Positions 1 to 9,101 are shown, counted from the stretch's first letter. The stretch: 64,000 nucleotides of DNA from Polluticoccus soli (GCF_029269745.1 NZ_JARJHT010000003.1:431777-495776), one strand, 5' to 3'. Notes: generated from the letters alone by a model not told the origin. Numbers and translations: made by a program.

Positions 1-602
1 AGCTTACCCACAATCCCGGTTATGATGCTGAAGCAACGATCTCTCCTAAGGGCGATAAGATCGTATTCACCTCTACCCGCAGTGGCGACCTGGAACTGTA
101 TGTAATGGACATTGACGGTAAGAACGTAAAACAAATAACCAAAGACCTGGGTTACGATGGTGGTGCCTGGTTCAGCCCCGATGGCAGCAAGATAGTTTGG
201 CGCGCAAGCCGTCCTACCACAGAGGCAGAGGTAAAAGAATACAAAGACCTGCTGGCACAGGGCATGGTTGCCCCTACCAATATGGAGGTGTTTGTGGCCA
301 ATGCCGACGGCAGCAACGTGCAGCAGGTAACTAAACTGGGCAAAGCCAACTGGGCACCCAACTTCATGCCCGATGGCAAGCGCATCATCTTTGCGTCTAA
401 CCACGAGTACGAAAGAGGTTTCCCGTTCAACATGTACACCATCAATATAGATGGCAGCAACCTGCAAAAGATATCGCACGACGGTGGTTTTGACGCCTTC
501 CCGATGTTCTCACCCGATGGTAAGAAACTCATCTTCTCATCGAACCGCAACAACGGCGGCACGCACGATACCAACCTGTTCATTTGCGACTGGGTAGAAT
601 AA
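1..602 (+). CDS. TolB-like PD40 beta-propeller protein, 5' end missing
   Basis: The reading frame is open from base 3 to the stop at 600-602, so the start lies left of the window. The visible roughly 200 residues contain four PD40/WD40-like units, seen as repeated 'SPDGKKLIFSSNR'-type blades (SPKGDKIVFTSTR, SPDGSKIVW, MPDGKRIIFASN, SPDGKKLIFSSNR) alternating with 'NIDGSNLQKIS'-type loops. Proteins with such blades are periplasmic or secreted propellers of the TolB type, and several Bacteroidota versions carry peptidase or OmpA domains upstream, which cannot be judged here. There is no T9SS tail after the last blade, so the propeller ends the protein. A terminator follows directly. The exact role is unknown. 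Confidence 0.85.
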   Translation, partial: LTHNPGYDAEATISPKGDKIVFTSTRSGDLELYVMDIDGKNVKQITKDLGYDGGAWFSPDGSKIVWRASRPTTEAEVKEYKDLLAQGMVAPTNMEVFVANADGSNVQQVTKLGKANWAPNFMPDGKRIIFASNHEYERGFPFNMYTINIDGSNLQKISHDGGFDAFPMFSPDGKKLIFSSNRNNGGTHDTNLFICDWVE

Positions 603-625
603 CTCCTGAGTGATAAGAGCGAATA

Positions 626-656
626 AAAGAGGAGCGGTTACGCTCCTTTATTATTT
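626..656 (+). terminator. Rho-independent terminator after the PD40 gene
   Basis: The inverted repeat GGAGCG-GTTA-CGCTCC (631-646) is followed by a T-rich run (TTTATTATTTT). It lies 24 bases after the stop codon. Confidence 0.75.
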
Positions 657-724
657 TGCGATAGAGTCCGCCAGCCTCTTTCGGATCACGTGTAATTACC
701 TTATATTTAAGGCATATGCGTGTT

Positions 725-2344
725 ATGAAGAAACTACTATTCCTATTAACTCTGATGAGCCATCAGGCAATTGGGCAGCCAGCTTTAAGATTTGAACGTT
801 TAGACCTCAATGCAGGCCCTAATTCATCATCTCCCAATAACTTTTGCATCGTAGGCAACAAGCTATATTTCACTGCCACAACTCCTGCGACAGGCAGTGA
901 GTTATGGGTGACGGATGGCACTGTGGCAGGTACCCAGGTGCTGGAAATAAATCCTGGCGCTGACGGAAGCTCGCCCTCCTCTCTTCACGAGATGGCTGGT
1001 AAATTGGTATTTCTAGCATCATCTCCAACCAGTGGCATGGAACCTTGGATATCAGACGGAACGGTTGCAGGAACTCAATTGATAAAAGATATAATGCCGG
1101 GAACAGGTAATTCGACTTCCGAACTTGATGGAGCGGTGCTTAACGGTAAAATGTATTTTGCTGCTGATGATATAACATACGGCAGGGAAATCTGGGTAAC
1201 TGACGGCACTACGGCCGGAACGCAAATGTTAATTGATATAAGACCGGGTTTTAATAGTTCTCATGCAGCTAAATTCATTACCTACAATAACAAAGTATAT
1301 TTCAGCGCAATGACGGATTTGACCGGATTAGAATTGTGGGCGACAGATGGCACTACGCTTGGGACACAGATGGTTGATTCTGGCGGTCCTGTGTCTCCTG
1401 ACGTATTTACGAAGGCGCTTAGCAAATTATTTTTTCGTGCAACTAAGGGCGTGGGAACTGGAGACGAACTGTGGGTTACCGATGGGACGACCGCTGGCAC
1501 ACAGATGCTGAAACAAATTAATCCTCCGGGATCAGGCACTACCAACGAGTTTGTCGAGTTTAGCAATAACGTTTATTTCTCGGCAAGCGACGGCATTAAC
1601 GGAGCAGAACTATGGATGAGCGATGGCACAGCGGAAGGGACAGTGATGGTCAAGGATATCAATCCTGGGGTGCTACCAAGCGGACCAGTCGAATTTGAAG
1701 AATATAACGGTAAGCTCTACTTCAATGCAGACAATGGTTCTCAAGGGCGGGAATTATGGGTGACCGATGGCACCGCTAGTGGAACCCAGCTTGTAACTGA
1801 TATATTTTCTGGGTCTATAGGTGGCCATCCGAGGAATTTGATTGTATACAAGGGGTATCTGTATTTCGAAGCAATTCAAAATGGCACAGCTGGCAGGCAG
1901 CTATTTATCAGTGACGGCTCAATTTCAGGTACAAAGGTTGTGGCACCCACAGCCACCCCTCCGGCAAACACTGTAAATAACCCACCACCGGCACTTTGTG
2001 TGTACGATTCAATGTTATTCTTTCAGGCTCGATACGATACAACAGGCTTTGAATTATGGTTGTTGACGAATGATACAAGTACCAATATCCGTAACCACGA
2101 GCTAACGGCTAGTGTCCGCATCTATCCGAACCCAAGTAATGGAACGTTTACTATTGAAACAGGAAACAAAACATTCACCACAGCGAACCTGGAGGTATAC
2201 GATGTTGCAGGTAGACTTATACTAAGTCAGTCTCTGGCATCTACGAAAGAAAATATCCGGTTGCCCGAAACTGCAAAGGGTATGTACCTGGTAAAAATAG
2301 CTGTCGATGATGCGTTGTATGCTACACAGCTGATAATAGAATGA
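725..2344 (+). CDS. Secreted ELWVTDGT-repeat protein with T9SS type A sorting domain
   Basis: An N-terminal signal peptide (MKKLLFLLTLMSHQAIGQ) is followed by about eight copies of a 50-residue unit centred on 'ELWVTDGTxxGTQ', each with a 'NGKLYFxA' strand. This is the hyperresidue/ELWxxDGT repeat family, predicted to form a propeller on the cell surface. The last 80 residues hold the T9SS type A sorting domain, with the hallmark YPNPSNGTF, 'YDVAGRL' and a C-terminal 'GMYLVKI' strand, so export through the type IX system is expected. An upstream ATG at 716 would add three residues. A TATATTTA box at 702-709 could put the transcript start right at 716, so the exact start is uncertain. The gene stands alone between two terminators. 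Confidence 0.88.
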   Translation: MKKLLFLLTLMSHQAIGQPALRFERLDLNAGPNSSSPNNFCIVGNKLYFTATTPATGSELWVTDGTVAGTQVLEINPGADGSSPSSLHEMAGKLVFLASSPTSGMEPWISDGTVAGTQLIKDIMPGTGNSTSELDGAVLNGKMYFAADDITYGREIWVTDGTTAGTQMLIDIRPGFNSSHAAKFITYNNKVYFSAMTDLTGLELWATDGTTLGTQMVDSGGPVSPDVFTKALSKLFFRATKGVGTGDELWVTDGTTAGTQMLKQINPPGSGTTNEFVEFSNNVYFSASDGINGAELWMSDGTAEGTVMVKDINPGVLPSGPVEFEEYNGKLYFNADNGSQGRELWVTDGTASGTQLVTDIFSGSIGGHPRNLIVYKGYLYFEAIQNGTAGRQLFISDGSISGTKVVAPTATPPANTVNNPPPALCVYDSMLFFQARYDTTGFELWLLTNDTSTNIRNHELTASVRIYPNPSNGTFTIETGNKTFTTANLEVYDVAGRLILSQSLASTKENIRLPETAKGMYLVKIAVDDALYATQLIIE

Positions 2345-2367
2345 CCTGAATAATTTGCAAAAAACAT

Positions 2368-2393
2368 AAGAGGAGCTACGAGCTCCTCTTTGC
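2368..2393 (+). terminator. Rho-independent terminator
   Basis: A perfect 10-bp stem (AAGAGGAGCT, loop ACG, AGCTCCTCTT) ends in a short T run, 24 bases after the stop of the ELWVTDGT-repeat gene. Confidence 0.75.
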
Positions 2394-2569
2394 ACTTTGC
2401 GCAATCGAGAGACTTGATCGCCCCTCTGAAATGAAATGATGTGTGAGATATTGGTCGCACTCCCTTTTTTTCTCAAGACAATGTTACGTACCCTCCCAAT
2501 GAAGGCCAGCGACAGTAAAGAGTTTCATTGCCAACAATCGCAATAGCTTTTGTACTACAGTGTTTTAAC

Positions 2570-2577
2570 TATCTTCA
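2570..2577 (+). promoter_or_regulatory. -7 box of crcB, leaderless arrangement
   Basis: TATCTTCA matches the Bacteroidota -7 pattern TAnnTTTG apart from the last two bases. Only four bases separate it from the ATG at 2582, so transcription should start at or next to the start codon. No fluoride riboswitch is visible in the 190 bases upstream. Confidence 0.45.
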
Positions 2578-2581
2578 CACA

Positions 2582-2962
2582 ATGTTAGGGAAATTTTTGA
2601 TGGTGGCCTTAGGGGGCGGCTTGGGCAGCATGGCGCGCTATGGAATGTACATCGCCATGGACAAATACACTATCAAAACATTTCCGGTAGCTACACTTAC
2701 AGTCAATCTTGTCGGTTGTTTTCTTGTTGGTCTGCTATTTGGTTTCACCTCGAAGGCAACTGCGGGAGGCGCACCAACCGGATGGGCGCTATTTCTCGGC
2801 ACTGGCTTCTGCGGCGGCTTTACCACCTTCTCTGCCTTTGCGCTGGACAATAATAACCTCTTTAAAAACGAACAGGGACTCGCCGCACTGGCATACACCA
2901 TCTTCAGCGTAGTGATCGGCATTCTGCTGTGCAGGCTGGGCATGGGCCTTTCGGGTAATTAA
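2582..2962 (+). CDS. crcB: Fluoride-specific ion channel CrcB/FluC
   Basis: The 126-residue protein has four membrane spans and is of normal length for Fluc channels, which work as antiparallel dimers exporting fluoride. Family signatures are present: GGGLGSMARYG at 11-21, the conserved Asn in TVNLVGCF at about 42, and GFCGGFTTFSAF at 75-86, whose TTFS lines the fluoride path. The ATG at 2582 was chosen because the family begins right before the first helix; the longer open frame from 2528 adds a non-conserved stretch. No fluoride riboswitch was found upstream. The stop codon overlaps the end of the convergent MgtC-like gene by four bases. Confidence 0.93.
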   Translation: MLGKFLMVALGGGLGSMARYGMYIAMDKYTIKTFPVATLTVNLVGCFLVGLLFGFTSKATAGGAPTGWALFLGTGFCGGFTTFSAFALDNNNLFKNEQGLAALAYTIFSVVIGILLCRLGMGLSGN

Positions 2963-3609
2963 TAATGTAACTGCGTTACTCTTGTGTCGCGCACCAGCTG
3001 AGCCACCACCAGGTCGTGCTTTTCCTGCGTAGCCCTAACTGTCCAGGTAAGCACTACCATACCTTCACTCTTTTCGGTCTTCACCTTGCGTATCTTATAA
3101 TTCTTATCAAAAAAATCGGTAGGTTTTAGCAGGGCGGCATCTGTAGTGTATTCTTGCCTGATGACGTAATCGCGTATCATATACTTGCTCTCAAACCGCT
3201 TTTCGATGAAGTGGAGGATGACCAGGATGATGAGTACGATGGCTGTAGTTTCGACGGCCACCTGGTAATCGCCAATGCCCACGCTCATTCCTATGGCGCC
3301 GGCCGTCCACACCGCTGCTGCGGTGGTAACCCCGTGTATACTCTGCTGGTTGCGGAAGATGATGCCCGCGCCTATGAAACCGATGCCGGTCACAATATTG
3401 GACGCGATACGGGTAACATCACTTGCATGTCTTATGTCAAGTAATGCCATATGATGTGACACCAGGGTAAATAAAGTACCACCTACGCTCACCAGCATCA
3501 TGGTTCTGAATCCAGCCGCCTTGCCACTCCACTCGCGTTCCAGGCCTATCAGGGCGCCCAGCAGGGCCGACAGCAGCACTTTTTGAATATCCTCGTTGAA
3601 TATATCCAT
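2959..3609 (-). CDS. MgtC/SapB family inner-membrane protein
   Basis: The N-terminal 125 residues form four or five hydrophobic helices carrying the MgtC signatures GLERE (22-26), RTMMLVSVGG, 'VTGIGFIGAG' and 'GVTTAAAVWTAGAIG'. The remaining roughly 90 residues form a soluble domain with an ACT-like pattern, ending in strands. MgtC proteins are linked to growth at low magnesium and to modulation of the F-type ATPase in pathogens. In free-living Bacteroidota the role is not settled, so only the family is claimed. The gene faces crcB tail to tail with a four-base overlap (2959-2962), and no separate terminator is visible between them. Confidence 0.9.
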   Translation of the reverse strand: MDIFNEDIQKVLLSALLGALIGLEREWSGKAAGFRTMMLVSVGGTLFTLVSHHMALLDIRHASDVTRIASNIVTGIGFIGAGIIFRNQQSIHGVTTAAAVWTAGAIGMSVGIGDYQVAVETTAIVLIILVILHFIEKRFESKYMIRDYVIRQEYTTDAALLKPTDFFDKNYKIRKVKTEKSEGMVVLTWTVRATQEKHDLVVAQLVRDTRVTQLHY

Positions 3610-3670
3610 AGCTTATATAACAACCATAAAATTACGCCAGTATATGGTATTTAAAGTGTTTGAATGCATT

Positions 3671-3702
3671 TTTGAATAATCCATAGGCGTTCGTTAATTT
3701 TG
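3671..3702 (+). promoter_or_regulatory. Bacteroidota-type promoter of sucB
   Basis: TTTG at 3671-3674 and TAATTTTG at 3695-3702 are separated by 20 bases, matching the -33 TTTG / -7 TAnnTTTG consensus known from Bacteroides and Flavobacterium. The start codon at 3723 gives a leader of about 15 bases. Confidence 0.7.
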
Positions 3703-3722
3703 CCACCCGCAAATGTCCTTAC

Positions 3723-4952
3723 ATGATAGAAATTAAAGTACCCACGGTTGGCGAATCAATTAGCGAAGTAACCTTAGTGAAGTGGCTGAAGAAGGATGGT
3801 GAATGGGTGGAAAGGGATGAACTGCTCTGCGAACTGGAATCGGAAAAAGCAACCTTTGAGCTGAACGCCGAAAAAGCAGGCATACTCCATACAGTAGCCA
3901 AAGAAGGCGATACATTGAACATCGGAGATCTTGCCTGCAAGATAGACGAGACAGCTGCACGCCCTGAAGGCGCTGCTGCTCCCGCTCCTGCCAAAGAAGA
4001 AGCGAAGCCCGCTGCTAAGGCTGAGGCACCTAAAGCCGAAGCGCCTAAAGCTGCTGCTCCTGCAGCCGATGTAAAAGCTACACCGGTGGCTAAATCTATC
4101 ATGAGCGACAAGCAGGTGAAAGCCGGCGACGTGAAAGGCACTGGCGCTATGGGCAAAATTCTGAAGGCCGATGTGCTGGAAGCCCTGGCTAACCCAGGCC
4201 GCAAAGGCGGTGCTGCTGCATTTACCCGCGATGCAAAACGCGAGAAGATGAGCAACCTGCGCAAAACAGTATCGCGCAGACTGGTGGAAGCTAAGAACAC
4301 TACTGCTATGCTCACTACCTTCAACGAGGTGGACATGACCCGCATCATGGAGATACGCAAGCAGTACAAGGATACTTTCAAAGAATCGCATGGTGTGAAC
4401 CTCGGTTTCATGTCGTTCTTCACCAAAGCAGTTTGCTACGCACTGCAGGAATGGCCGGCAGTGAATGCTTACATCGACGGCGAAGAGATCGTGTACCACG
4501 ACTACTGCGATATCTCGATAGCAGTATCTGCTCCTAAGGGACTGGTAGTACCTGTTATCCGCAATGCAGAGAGCCTGAGCATGGCGCAAATAGAAGCTGA
4601 AGTTGGCAACCTGGCTAAGAAAGCACGCGAGAATAAACTGAGCATCGAAGAAATGACAGGCGGTACCTTCACCATCACCAACGGTGGTGTATTCGGTTCA
4701 CTGATGTCTACACCGATCATCAACATACCACAGAGCGCTATCCTGGGTATGCACAAGATACAGGAGCGCCCAATGGCAATAAATGGCAAAGTAGAAGTAC
4801 GCCCTATGATGTACCTCGCACTCAGCTACGATCACCGCATCATCGATGGTCGTGAGTCGGTAAGCTTCCTGGTGCGTGTAAAAGAACTGCTGGAAAATCC
4901 GGAGCTGCTGCTGATAGGACACGATCCTGTAAAAGCACTTTTAGAACTGTAG
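3723..4952 (+). CDS. sucB: 2-oxoglutarate dehydrogenase E2, dihydrolipoyllysine succinyltransferase
   Basis: This E2 transfers the succinyl group from lipoamide to CoA in the TCA-cycle 2-oxoglutarate dehydrogenase complex. Residues 1-76 form a lipoyl domain with the attachment lysine in ESEKATFE (Lys42). An Ala/Pro/Lys-rich hinge (80-120) follows, then a peripheral subunit-binding domain (about 121-155) and the acyltransferase core. The catalytic His371 and Asp375 lie in [11 protein letters not shown]. The 'VPTVGESI' N-terminus and the TNGGVFGSL motif favour succinyl- over acetyltransferase. The 409-residue length is normal. The E1 gene (sucA) is not next to it, and the gene has its own promoter and terminator. 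It needs lipoate, and lipA lies in the same window at 52 kb. Confidence 0.95.
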   Translation: MIEIKVPTVGESISEVTLVKWLKKDGEWVERDELLCELESEKATFELNAEKAGILHTVAKEGDTLNIGDLACKIDETAARPEGAAAPAPAKEEAKPAAKAEAPKAEAPKAAAPAADVKATPVAKSIMSDKQVKAGDVKGTGAMGKILKADVLEALANPGRKGGAAAFTRDAKREKMSNLRKTVSRRLVEAKNTTAMLTTFNEVDMTRIMEIRKQYKDTFKESHGVNLGFMSFFTKAVCYALQEWPAVNAYIDGEEIVYHDYCDISIAVSAPKGLVVPVIRNAESLSMAQIEAEVGNLAKKARENKLSIEEMTGGTFTITNGGVFGSLMSTPIINIPQSAILGMHKIQERPMAINGKVEVRPMMYLALSYDHRIIDGRESVSFLVRVKELLENPELLLIGHDPVKALLEL

Positions 4953-4969
4953 TAACAAGGAAATATAAA

Positions 4970-5004
4970 AAAGAACAGCCGCTGAAAAGCGGCTGTCTTG
5001 TTTT
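4970..5004 (+). terminator. Rho-independent terminator of sucB
   Basis: The stem ACAGCCGCT-GAAA-AGCGGCTGT (4975-4996) is followed by CTTGTTTT. From here to about 5280 I see no gene, RNA or clear regulatory signal; the open frame at 5035-5262 (minus) has no recognisable start context or protein-like features. Confidence 0.85.
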
Positions 5005-5279
5005 AGGCGAAGCGCATATCTTTTGCGCTTATCGTTAAAACCACCACGGTGCAAGCACCGCTGGTTCATGAATTCGTATAGCAAAGCTGATGCCAGTAAC
5101 GTCTGGCGTGTAATGGGATAGAACTACGTATACAGGTGAGAAATGGTAAAAAGTATGAACGCCTCTTATCGGCGTTCGCAGCACACCAAGCATCTCTTTC
5201 ATACACCACGCTTTATAGGATGAGTAAATATATAGAACATAATCCATACCAAAAAACGTCATTTATAGCAACAACAGGC

Positions 5280-5340
5280 GTTTTCAGTCGAAACGTAGTT
5301 TCCATTTGACGAATGGGGAACTTCATTCGACGAATGAATA
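5280..5340 (+). promoter_or_regulatory. Triple direct repeat, 21-bp period, candidate activator site
   Basis: The core G(A/T)CGAA occurs at 5287-5292, 5308-5313 and 5329-5334, exactly 21 bases apart each time. The last two copies sit in near-palindromes (CCATTTGACGAATGG, TCATTCGACGAATGA), while the first copy is weaker. The array ends next to where the -33 element of the following gene would be (its -7 box is at 5355-5362). Direct repeats on one helix face with this period are typical of LytTR-type response regulators; that assignment is inferred. Confidence 0.5.
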
Positions 5341-5354
5341 TCGACGGCTTTACT

Positions 5355-5362
5355 TATATTTA
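5355..5362 (+). promoter_or_regulatory. -7 box of the beta-barrel receptor gene
   Basis: TATATTTA resembles TAnnTTTG and lies seven bases before the ATG at 5370. No TTTG is visible at -33, consistent with dependence on an activator bound to the adjoining repeats. Confidence 0.4.
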
Positions 5363-5369
5363 ATTGTCT

Positions 5370-7730
5370 ATGAGCCGCTTATTCATACTTATCACCCTGC
5401 ACTTTTTGTGCCTCATAAAGGCCAATGGACAACTCACGATTGTTGGCAAAATTGTTGACAAACAACACCAGCCTGTTGCTTTTGCTACCCTGATATTGCA
5501 ACACCTACCCGATAGCGCCATAGTAAAAATGGACATGGCAGACAGTAATGGCGCCTATAAAATACCGGTAACCGATACGAACCAACTCCTTTTGAAGATC
5601 ATTGCTTCGGGCTATGCACCCGCATTCGCTCCTGTTAGCAACAAACAACAGGATATCATTTTAGAACCGGTAGGCAAAGAACTTGCAGCTGTCATCGTGA
5701 GCTCGCGCAAACCACTGATAGAACGCAAAGCAGACCGCACAGTGTTAAACGTAGAGAATACGATATCCGCCATTGGTTCCGATGCATACGAGCTGTTGAG
5801 AAAAGCACCCGGAGTGCGCGTTACTAACAACTCTGTATCTCTTGCCGGAAAAAGCACGGTGAGCATTATGATAGACGGCAAACTGGTACGCCTGGGTGGC
5901 GATGAACTGGAAGCTTTTCTGCGCACCATAAAAGCCGACAACATATCGCAGATCGAAGTAATCACTACCCCACCGGCTAAATACGAAGCAGAAGGCAACA
6001 CAGGTCTCATCAACATTGTCACGAAGAAAAGAAAGAACGAAGGACTGAATGGCAATGTAGGTTTGAGCTATACACAACGCGTGAGAGGCGGAGCAAGAAC
6101 CACGCTGTCGCTCAACTACCGGAAGAACAAGCTGAATGTCTTTGCCAATGGCTTCCTTACACGAAATCAAAATACTCTCGACCAGCAAACAACTACGCAG
6201 TTCGACAACCAGGAAAACTATTTGAGCAGCTGGCAGATCACAGATCCTATTTATTCGCGCCTGGAACTTGGAGCTGATTACAACATCGGTAATCGATCGA
6301 CACTCGGCATCATGTACACCACGGGCCACACCGACCGCATAGCGAGGCAGGCTTACGTCTCGACCATCACTAATCTAAATACGGGCAATATCGACTCACT
6401 GCAACGCTCCCGCGCGCAGATAAAAGAAACAGGTTTGCGCCAGGTGGTGGATGTAAACTACGAATGGAGGATCGACACGAGTGGTAAAAAACTGAACATC
6501 GACTATGAATATTTTGGTCGCCCTTCTCACCGCGATCGCACAGCTACCAATCAAAGTGTCCTGACCGATGGCGGTAGAATAGGTGCACCCGGCACTAATC
6601 TCACTACCGCCGACCTGGATGTAAACTACATGGAACTAAAAGCAGACGTCGTGTTGCCCACCACGTTTGCTGAGTGGAGCTTTGGCGCAAAAGCATCAGG
6701 CATTCACAACGTCAGCGACAATATTTTTAGCGACCTCAATGACGGCGTGTATGTGCGCAACACTGAAAAAAGCAATGAGTTTGATTATACAGAGAATACC
6801 CAGGCACTATACTTCAGCACAGAAAAGAAATGGGATAAATGGGAAGGACAACTGGGCCTGCGAGGTGAATACACGCAATCAAGAGGCATTTCTATTGGCG
6901 ACACCGTTACCAACAACTATGCAAAACTATTCCCCACCGCTTACCTGCTCTACACGCCCAACGAAGACAACGCATTCAACATAAACTACAGCAGGCGTAT
7001 TGAACGACCGCAGTATTTTCAACGCAACCCTTTCCGCACCTACACTACGCCGACATCTTACGAAGGTGGCAACCCGTTTCTCCAGCCATCGTTCAGTCAC
7101 AACGTTGAGTTAGGATATACCTTAATGTCGCAATATACCATTACTCTATATGCGCAACAGGTAGATGCTATGATACAATGGATAGCACAAACGGACTCTG
7201 TCAATAACTCCTACTTCTACACCTGGGCCAATTCAGGAACCTCAACTTCGTTTGGCCTCTCGTTGAATGCCACCAACAACATTACAGATTGGTGGGAGAA
7301 TACGGTGACGCTGAGTGGCTATCGCAAATCGTTCAGATCCGACTACTATAACACAGCCAACAATTTCAACCTGCCTTCGTGGGAGGTGGACATATTCAAC
7401 ACATTCCAGCTAAACAAGGCGCAGACGTTGATGGCCGAACTTGGTTTCTATTATGGATCCAAAGAACAGGATGGCTTTAATCTCGGTTATGCCAACTACA
7501 TGTTTTGGGGAGGCATCAGAGCGCTCTTCTTCGACAAGCGGCTAACGCTTAACCTGCAGATAAACGACCCTACGCGTACATCATGGGATAAGTACCTCAA
7601 CCTGCACAACGGCACCTACCAGTTCGACTATGATGATCATCGCTGCGTGCAGGGAACCATCAGCTGGAAGTTTGGCAACAAGAATATCAAGGCACGCCGC
7701 GAACGGCAAACAAGCGACAGCGGACAATAA
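5370..7730 (+). CDS. TonB-dependent-receptor-like outer membrane beta-barrel protein
   Basis: A signal peptide (to about residue 21) precedes a carboxypeptidase-like regulatory beta-sandwich (about 25-100, 'GKIVDKQHQPVAFATL'). Then comes a plug-like region ('SAIGSDAYELLRKAPGVRV', 'PPAKYEAEGNTGLINIVTKK', about 125-220) and a long barrel rich in aromatic/asparagine strands, ending in 'GTISWKFGNKNIKARRE'. This order matches the OMP_b-brl_3 type, common in Bacteroidota as receptors or exporters of unknown substrate. There is no neighbouring SusD-like partner, so it is not a classical polysaccharide uptake pair. The start is ATG 5370; a TTG six bases earlier is less likely. The upstream 21-bp repeats suggest regulated expression. 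The substrate cannot be deduced. Confidence 0.85.
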   Translation: MSRLFILITLHFLCLIKANGQLTIVGKIVDKQHQPVAFATLILQHLPDSAIVKMDMADSNGAYKIPVTDTNQLLLKIIASGYAPAFAPVSNKQQDIILEPVGKELAAVIVSSRKPLIERKADRTVLNVENTISAIGSDAYELLRKAPGVRVTNNSVSLAGKSTVSIMIDGKLVRLGGDELEAFLRTIKADNISQIEVITTPPAKYEAEGNTGLINIVTKKRKNEGLNGNVGLSYTQRVRGGARTTLSLNYRKNKLNVFANGFLTRNQNTLDQQTTTQFDNQENYLSSWQITDPIYSRLELGADYNIGNRSTLGIMYTTGHTDRIARQAYVSTITNLNTGNIDSLQRSRAQIKETGLRQVVDVNYEWRIDTSGKKLNIDYEYFGRPSHRDRTATNQSVLTDGGRIGAPGTNLTTADLDVNYMELKADVVLPTTFAEWSFGAKASGIHNVSDNIFSDLNDGVYVRNTEKSNEFDYTENTQALYFSTEKKWDKWEGQLGLRGEYTQSRGISIGDTVTNNYAKLFPTAYLLYTPNEDNAFNINYSRRIERPQYFQRNPFRTYTTPTSYEGGNPFLQPSFSHNVELGYTLMSQYTITLYAQQVDAMIQWIAQTDSVNNSYFYTWANSGTSTSFGLSLNATNNITDWWENTVTLSGYRKSFRSDYYNTANNFNLPSWEVDIFNTFQLNKAQTLMAELGFYYGSKEQDGFNLGYANYMFWGGIRALFFDKRLTLNLQINDPTRTSWDKYLNLHNGTYQFDYDDHRCVQGTISWKFGNKNIKARRERQTSDSGQ

Positions 7731-7734
7731 AAAA

Positions 7735-7755
7735 CGCCCCGCAAATTGCGGGGCG
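7735..7755. terminator. Bidirectional terminator between convergent genes
   Basis: The stem CGCCCCGCA-AAT-TGCGGGGCG lies between the receptor gene and the minus-strand lipoprotein gene. The minus strand has the better U tract (TTTTTTATT), so it serves mainly the lipoprotein gene. Confidence 0.8.
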
Positions 7756-7780
7756 CTCACTCTATTGACCTACCTGTAAA

Positions 7781-8398
7781 CTATCGTCCGTTCCTCTTAT
7801 CCAAAATGGCTCCGGTACCCAGACCACCTGCGGCACCAATGATACCACCTATGATCGCACCTTTACCCCTGTTTTGCTTGTTGATGATAGCACCACCAAT
7901 GGCACCTACACCCGCACCGATTACGGCACCTTTAGCTTTTGCACTCCAGCCTTTCTTAGTTGGCTGTTGTACTGGCGCTGGCGTTTCTACCGGCGTGTAC
8001 ACAGGTTGCGATTGCGTTTGTGTTTGCGCTACAGGGTAGTTGTTGCTACCTGCATTAGAGCTACCTGAGTTATATGTATCGTTGCTGTGTGTAGTACGTG
8101 TACGTGCTACTGAACGTGAACGTGTGCTGCGTTTCTTAGCAACGGTGTGTTTACGCGGCGCTACAGATTGTTGCACCTGTGCTGAAGGTATTACCTGTGG
8201 CACCACAAACTGTGTGCGTGCTACTTCACTCATCGAGTCGATCACTTGTTTTTTAGCCATCTCAACTTTCATCGAGTCGATCGTCTTTTGCTGCGCTTCA
8301 AGAGCAGCGTTCTTTTCTTTTACAGCCGATGTGTTACATGAAGTAACACCTACTAAGGTTACACCTGCTATTGCTAATGTTGTGATGAACTGTTTCAT
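7781..8398 (-). CDS. Glycine-zipper lipoprotein
   Basis: The N-terminus is a lipoprotein signal with lipobox GVTSC (Cys21). It is followed by a short charged stretch that should form a coiled coil (EKNAALEAQQKTIDSMKVE, residues about 28-60). A low-complexity Ser/Arg/Thr and Gln/Pro-rich linker follows (about 80-145). The C-terminal 55 residues consist of glycine-zipper helices ('GAVIGAGVGAIGGAIIN', 'GAIIGGIIGAAGGLGTGA'), as in YMGG-like or OmpA-associated glycine-zipper proteins that insert in or span membranes. Such lipoproteins are usually envelope-stress or structural components. The gene stands alone. The 245 bases upstream to 8643 show no gene. Confidence 0.75.
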   Translation of the reverse strand: MKQFITTLAIAGVTLVGVTSCNTSAVKEKNAALEAQQKTIDSMKVEMAKKQVIDSMSEVARTQFVVPQVIPSAQVQQSVAPRKHTVAKKRSTRSRSVARTRTTHSNDTYNSGSSNAGSNNYPVAQTQTQSQPVYTPVETPAPVQQPTKKGWSAKAKGAVIGAGVGAIGGAIINKQNRGKGAIIGGIIGAAGGLGTGAILDKRNGR

Positions 8399-8643
8399 AA
8401 GCTTCTAAGTTTTGTTTTGTTCTTTGTTTTCTATGTTGATTAATAAACCTCATCTATTGCGAATACTGTGCCAGTTGCTTCATATAGTATGTTAAAGCGC
8501 AGCAGCTGAAACAGTAACGAATAAAGGATTAGACGCAGCAGGATTAAAAGAGTTTAAAGCCCGGCTGTTAAAGAAAACAAAAAGAAAAATGCTATATAAT
8601 ATATGGTATAAGCGTGGAGGTTATTGATGAGCTTGTTTACTCT

Positions 8644-9101
8644 TTATTCATGGCGACGACGACTTACTTCCTCATAAAGGACCTCTGATGACATTTTTCT
8701 GAGCAGGCTGTCTGCCTTGTGTTCAATAAGCCTGGGAAAATTGCGCATCAGGCGGCGACGCATTAATTGCTCTACCACATCGTTATAACAGCCGAAGTGA
8801 TCGTACAAATCGCCAAAACAATTCATAGGTGCCATTACTGCTGTTATATTATACTGATCCCGTAAAATGATCGCAGACGCAAGTTGCTTGTCTAGTGGCA
8901 CAAAGTGCACATGATGACATATTTCAGATTGCCGCCTGAATCGTCCTGGAGGGCATGACGTTTCATCGCCTCACACCCCTCAAATTCCGAATATTCTATA
9001 AAGGGAAAAAATGGCTTTGATGAGGATGTCTGACAGACAGCCCTGTATGGGTTGAAAGCCAGGAGAAGAATGACGATTGGGATCAGGTGAATACGATTCA
9101 T
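8644..9101 (-). pseudogene. Secreted hypothetical protein, apparently split by a frameshift
   Basis: Two minus-strand frames overlap by 19 bases. The first (9101-8892, 69 residues) starts with a clear signal peptide (MNRIHLIPIVILLLAFNPYR) and ends prematurely at TAG 8892-8894. The second (8910-8644, 88 residues) begins only with a GTG and has no signal or start context, but continues smoothly after 'NLKYVI' with 'HFVPLDKQLASAI'. Joined, they give one exported protein of about 155 residues with charged helices at the end (LMRRRLMRNFPRLIEHKADS). I recognise no family. Either the gene is a fresh pseudogene or the base call is wrong; two genuine overlapping genes is the less likely reading. Confidence 0.45.

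Noticed and set aside
2395..2581. Possible fluoride riboswitch before crcB
   Set aside because: The conserved pseudoknot sequence pattern of the riboswitch is not visible, and the -7 box lies four bases from the ATG, leaving no room for a leader RNA.
5035..5262. 75-residue open frame on the minus strand between sucB and the receptor gene
   Set aside because: No plausible start context, no promoter, no protein-like composition; the interval otherwise contains regulatory repeats of the receptor.
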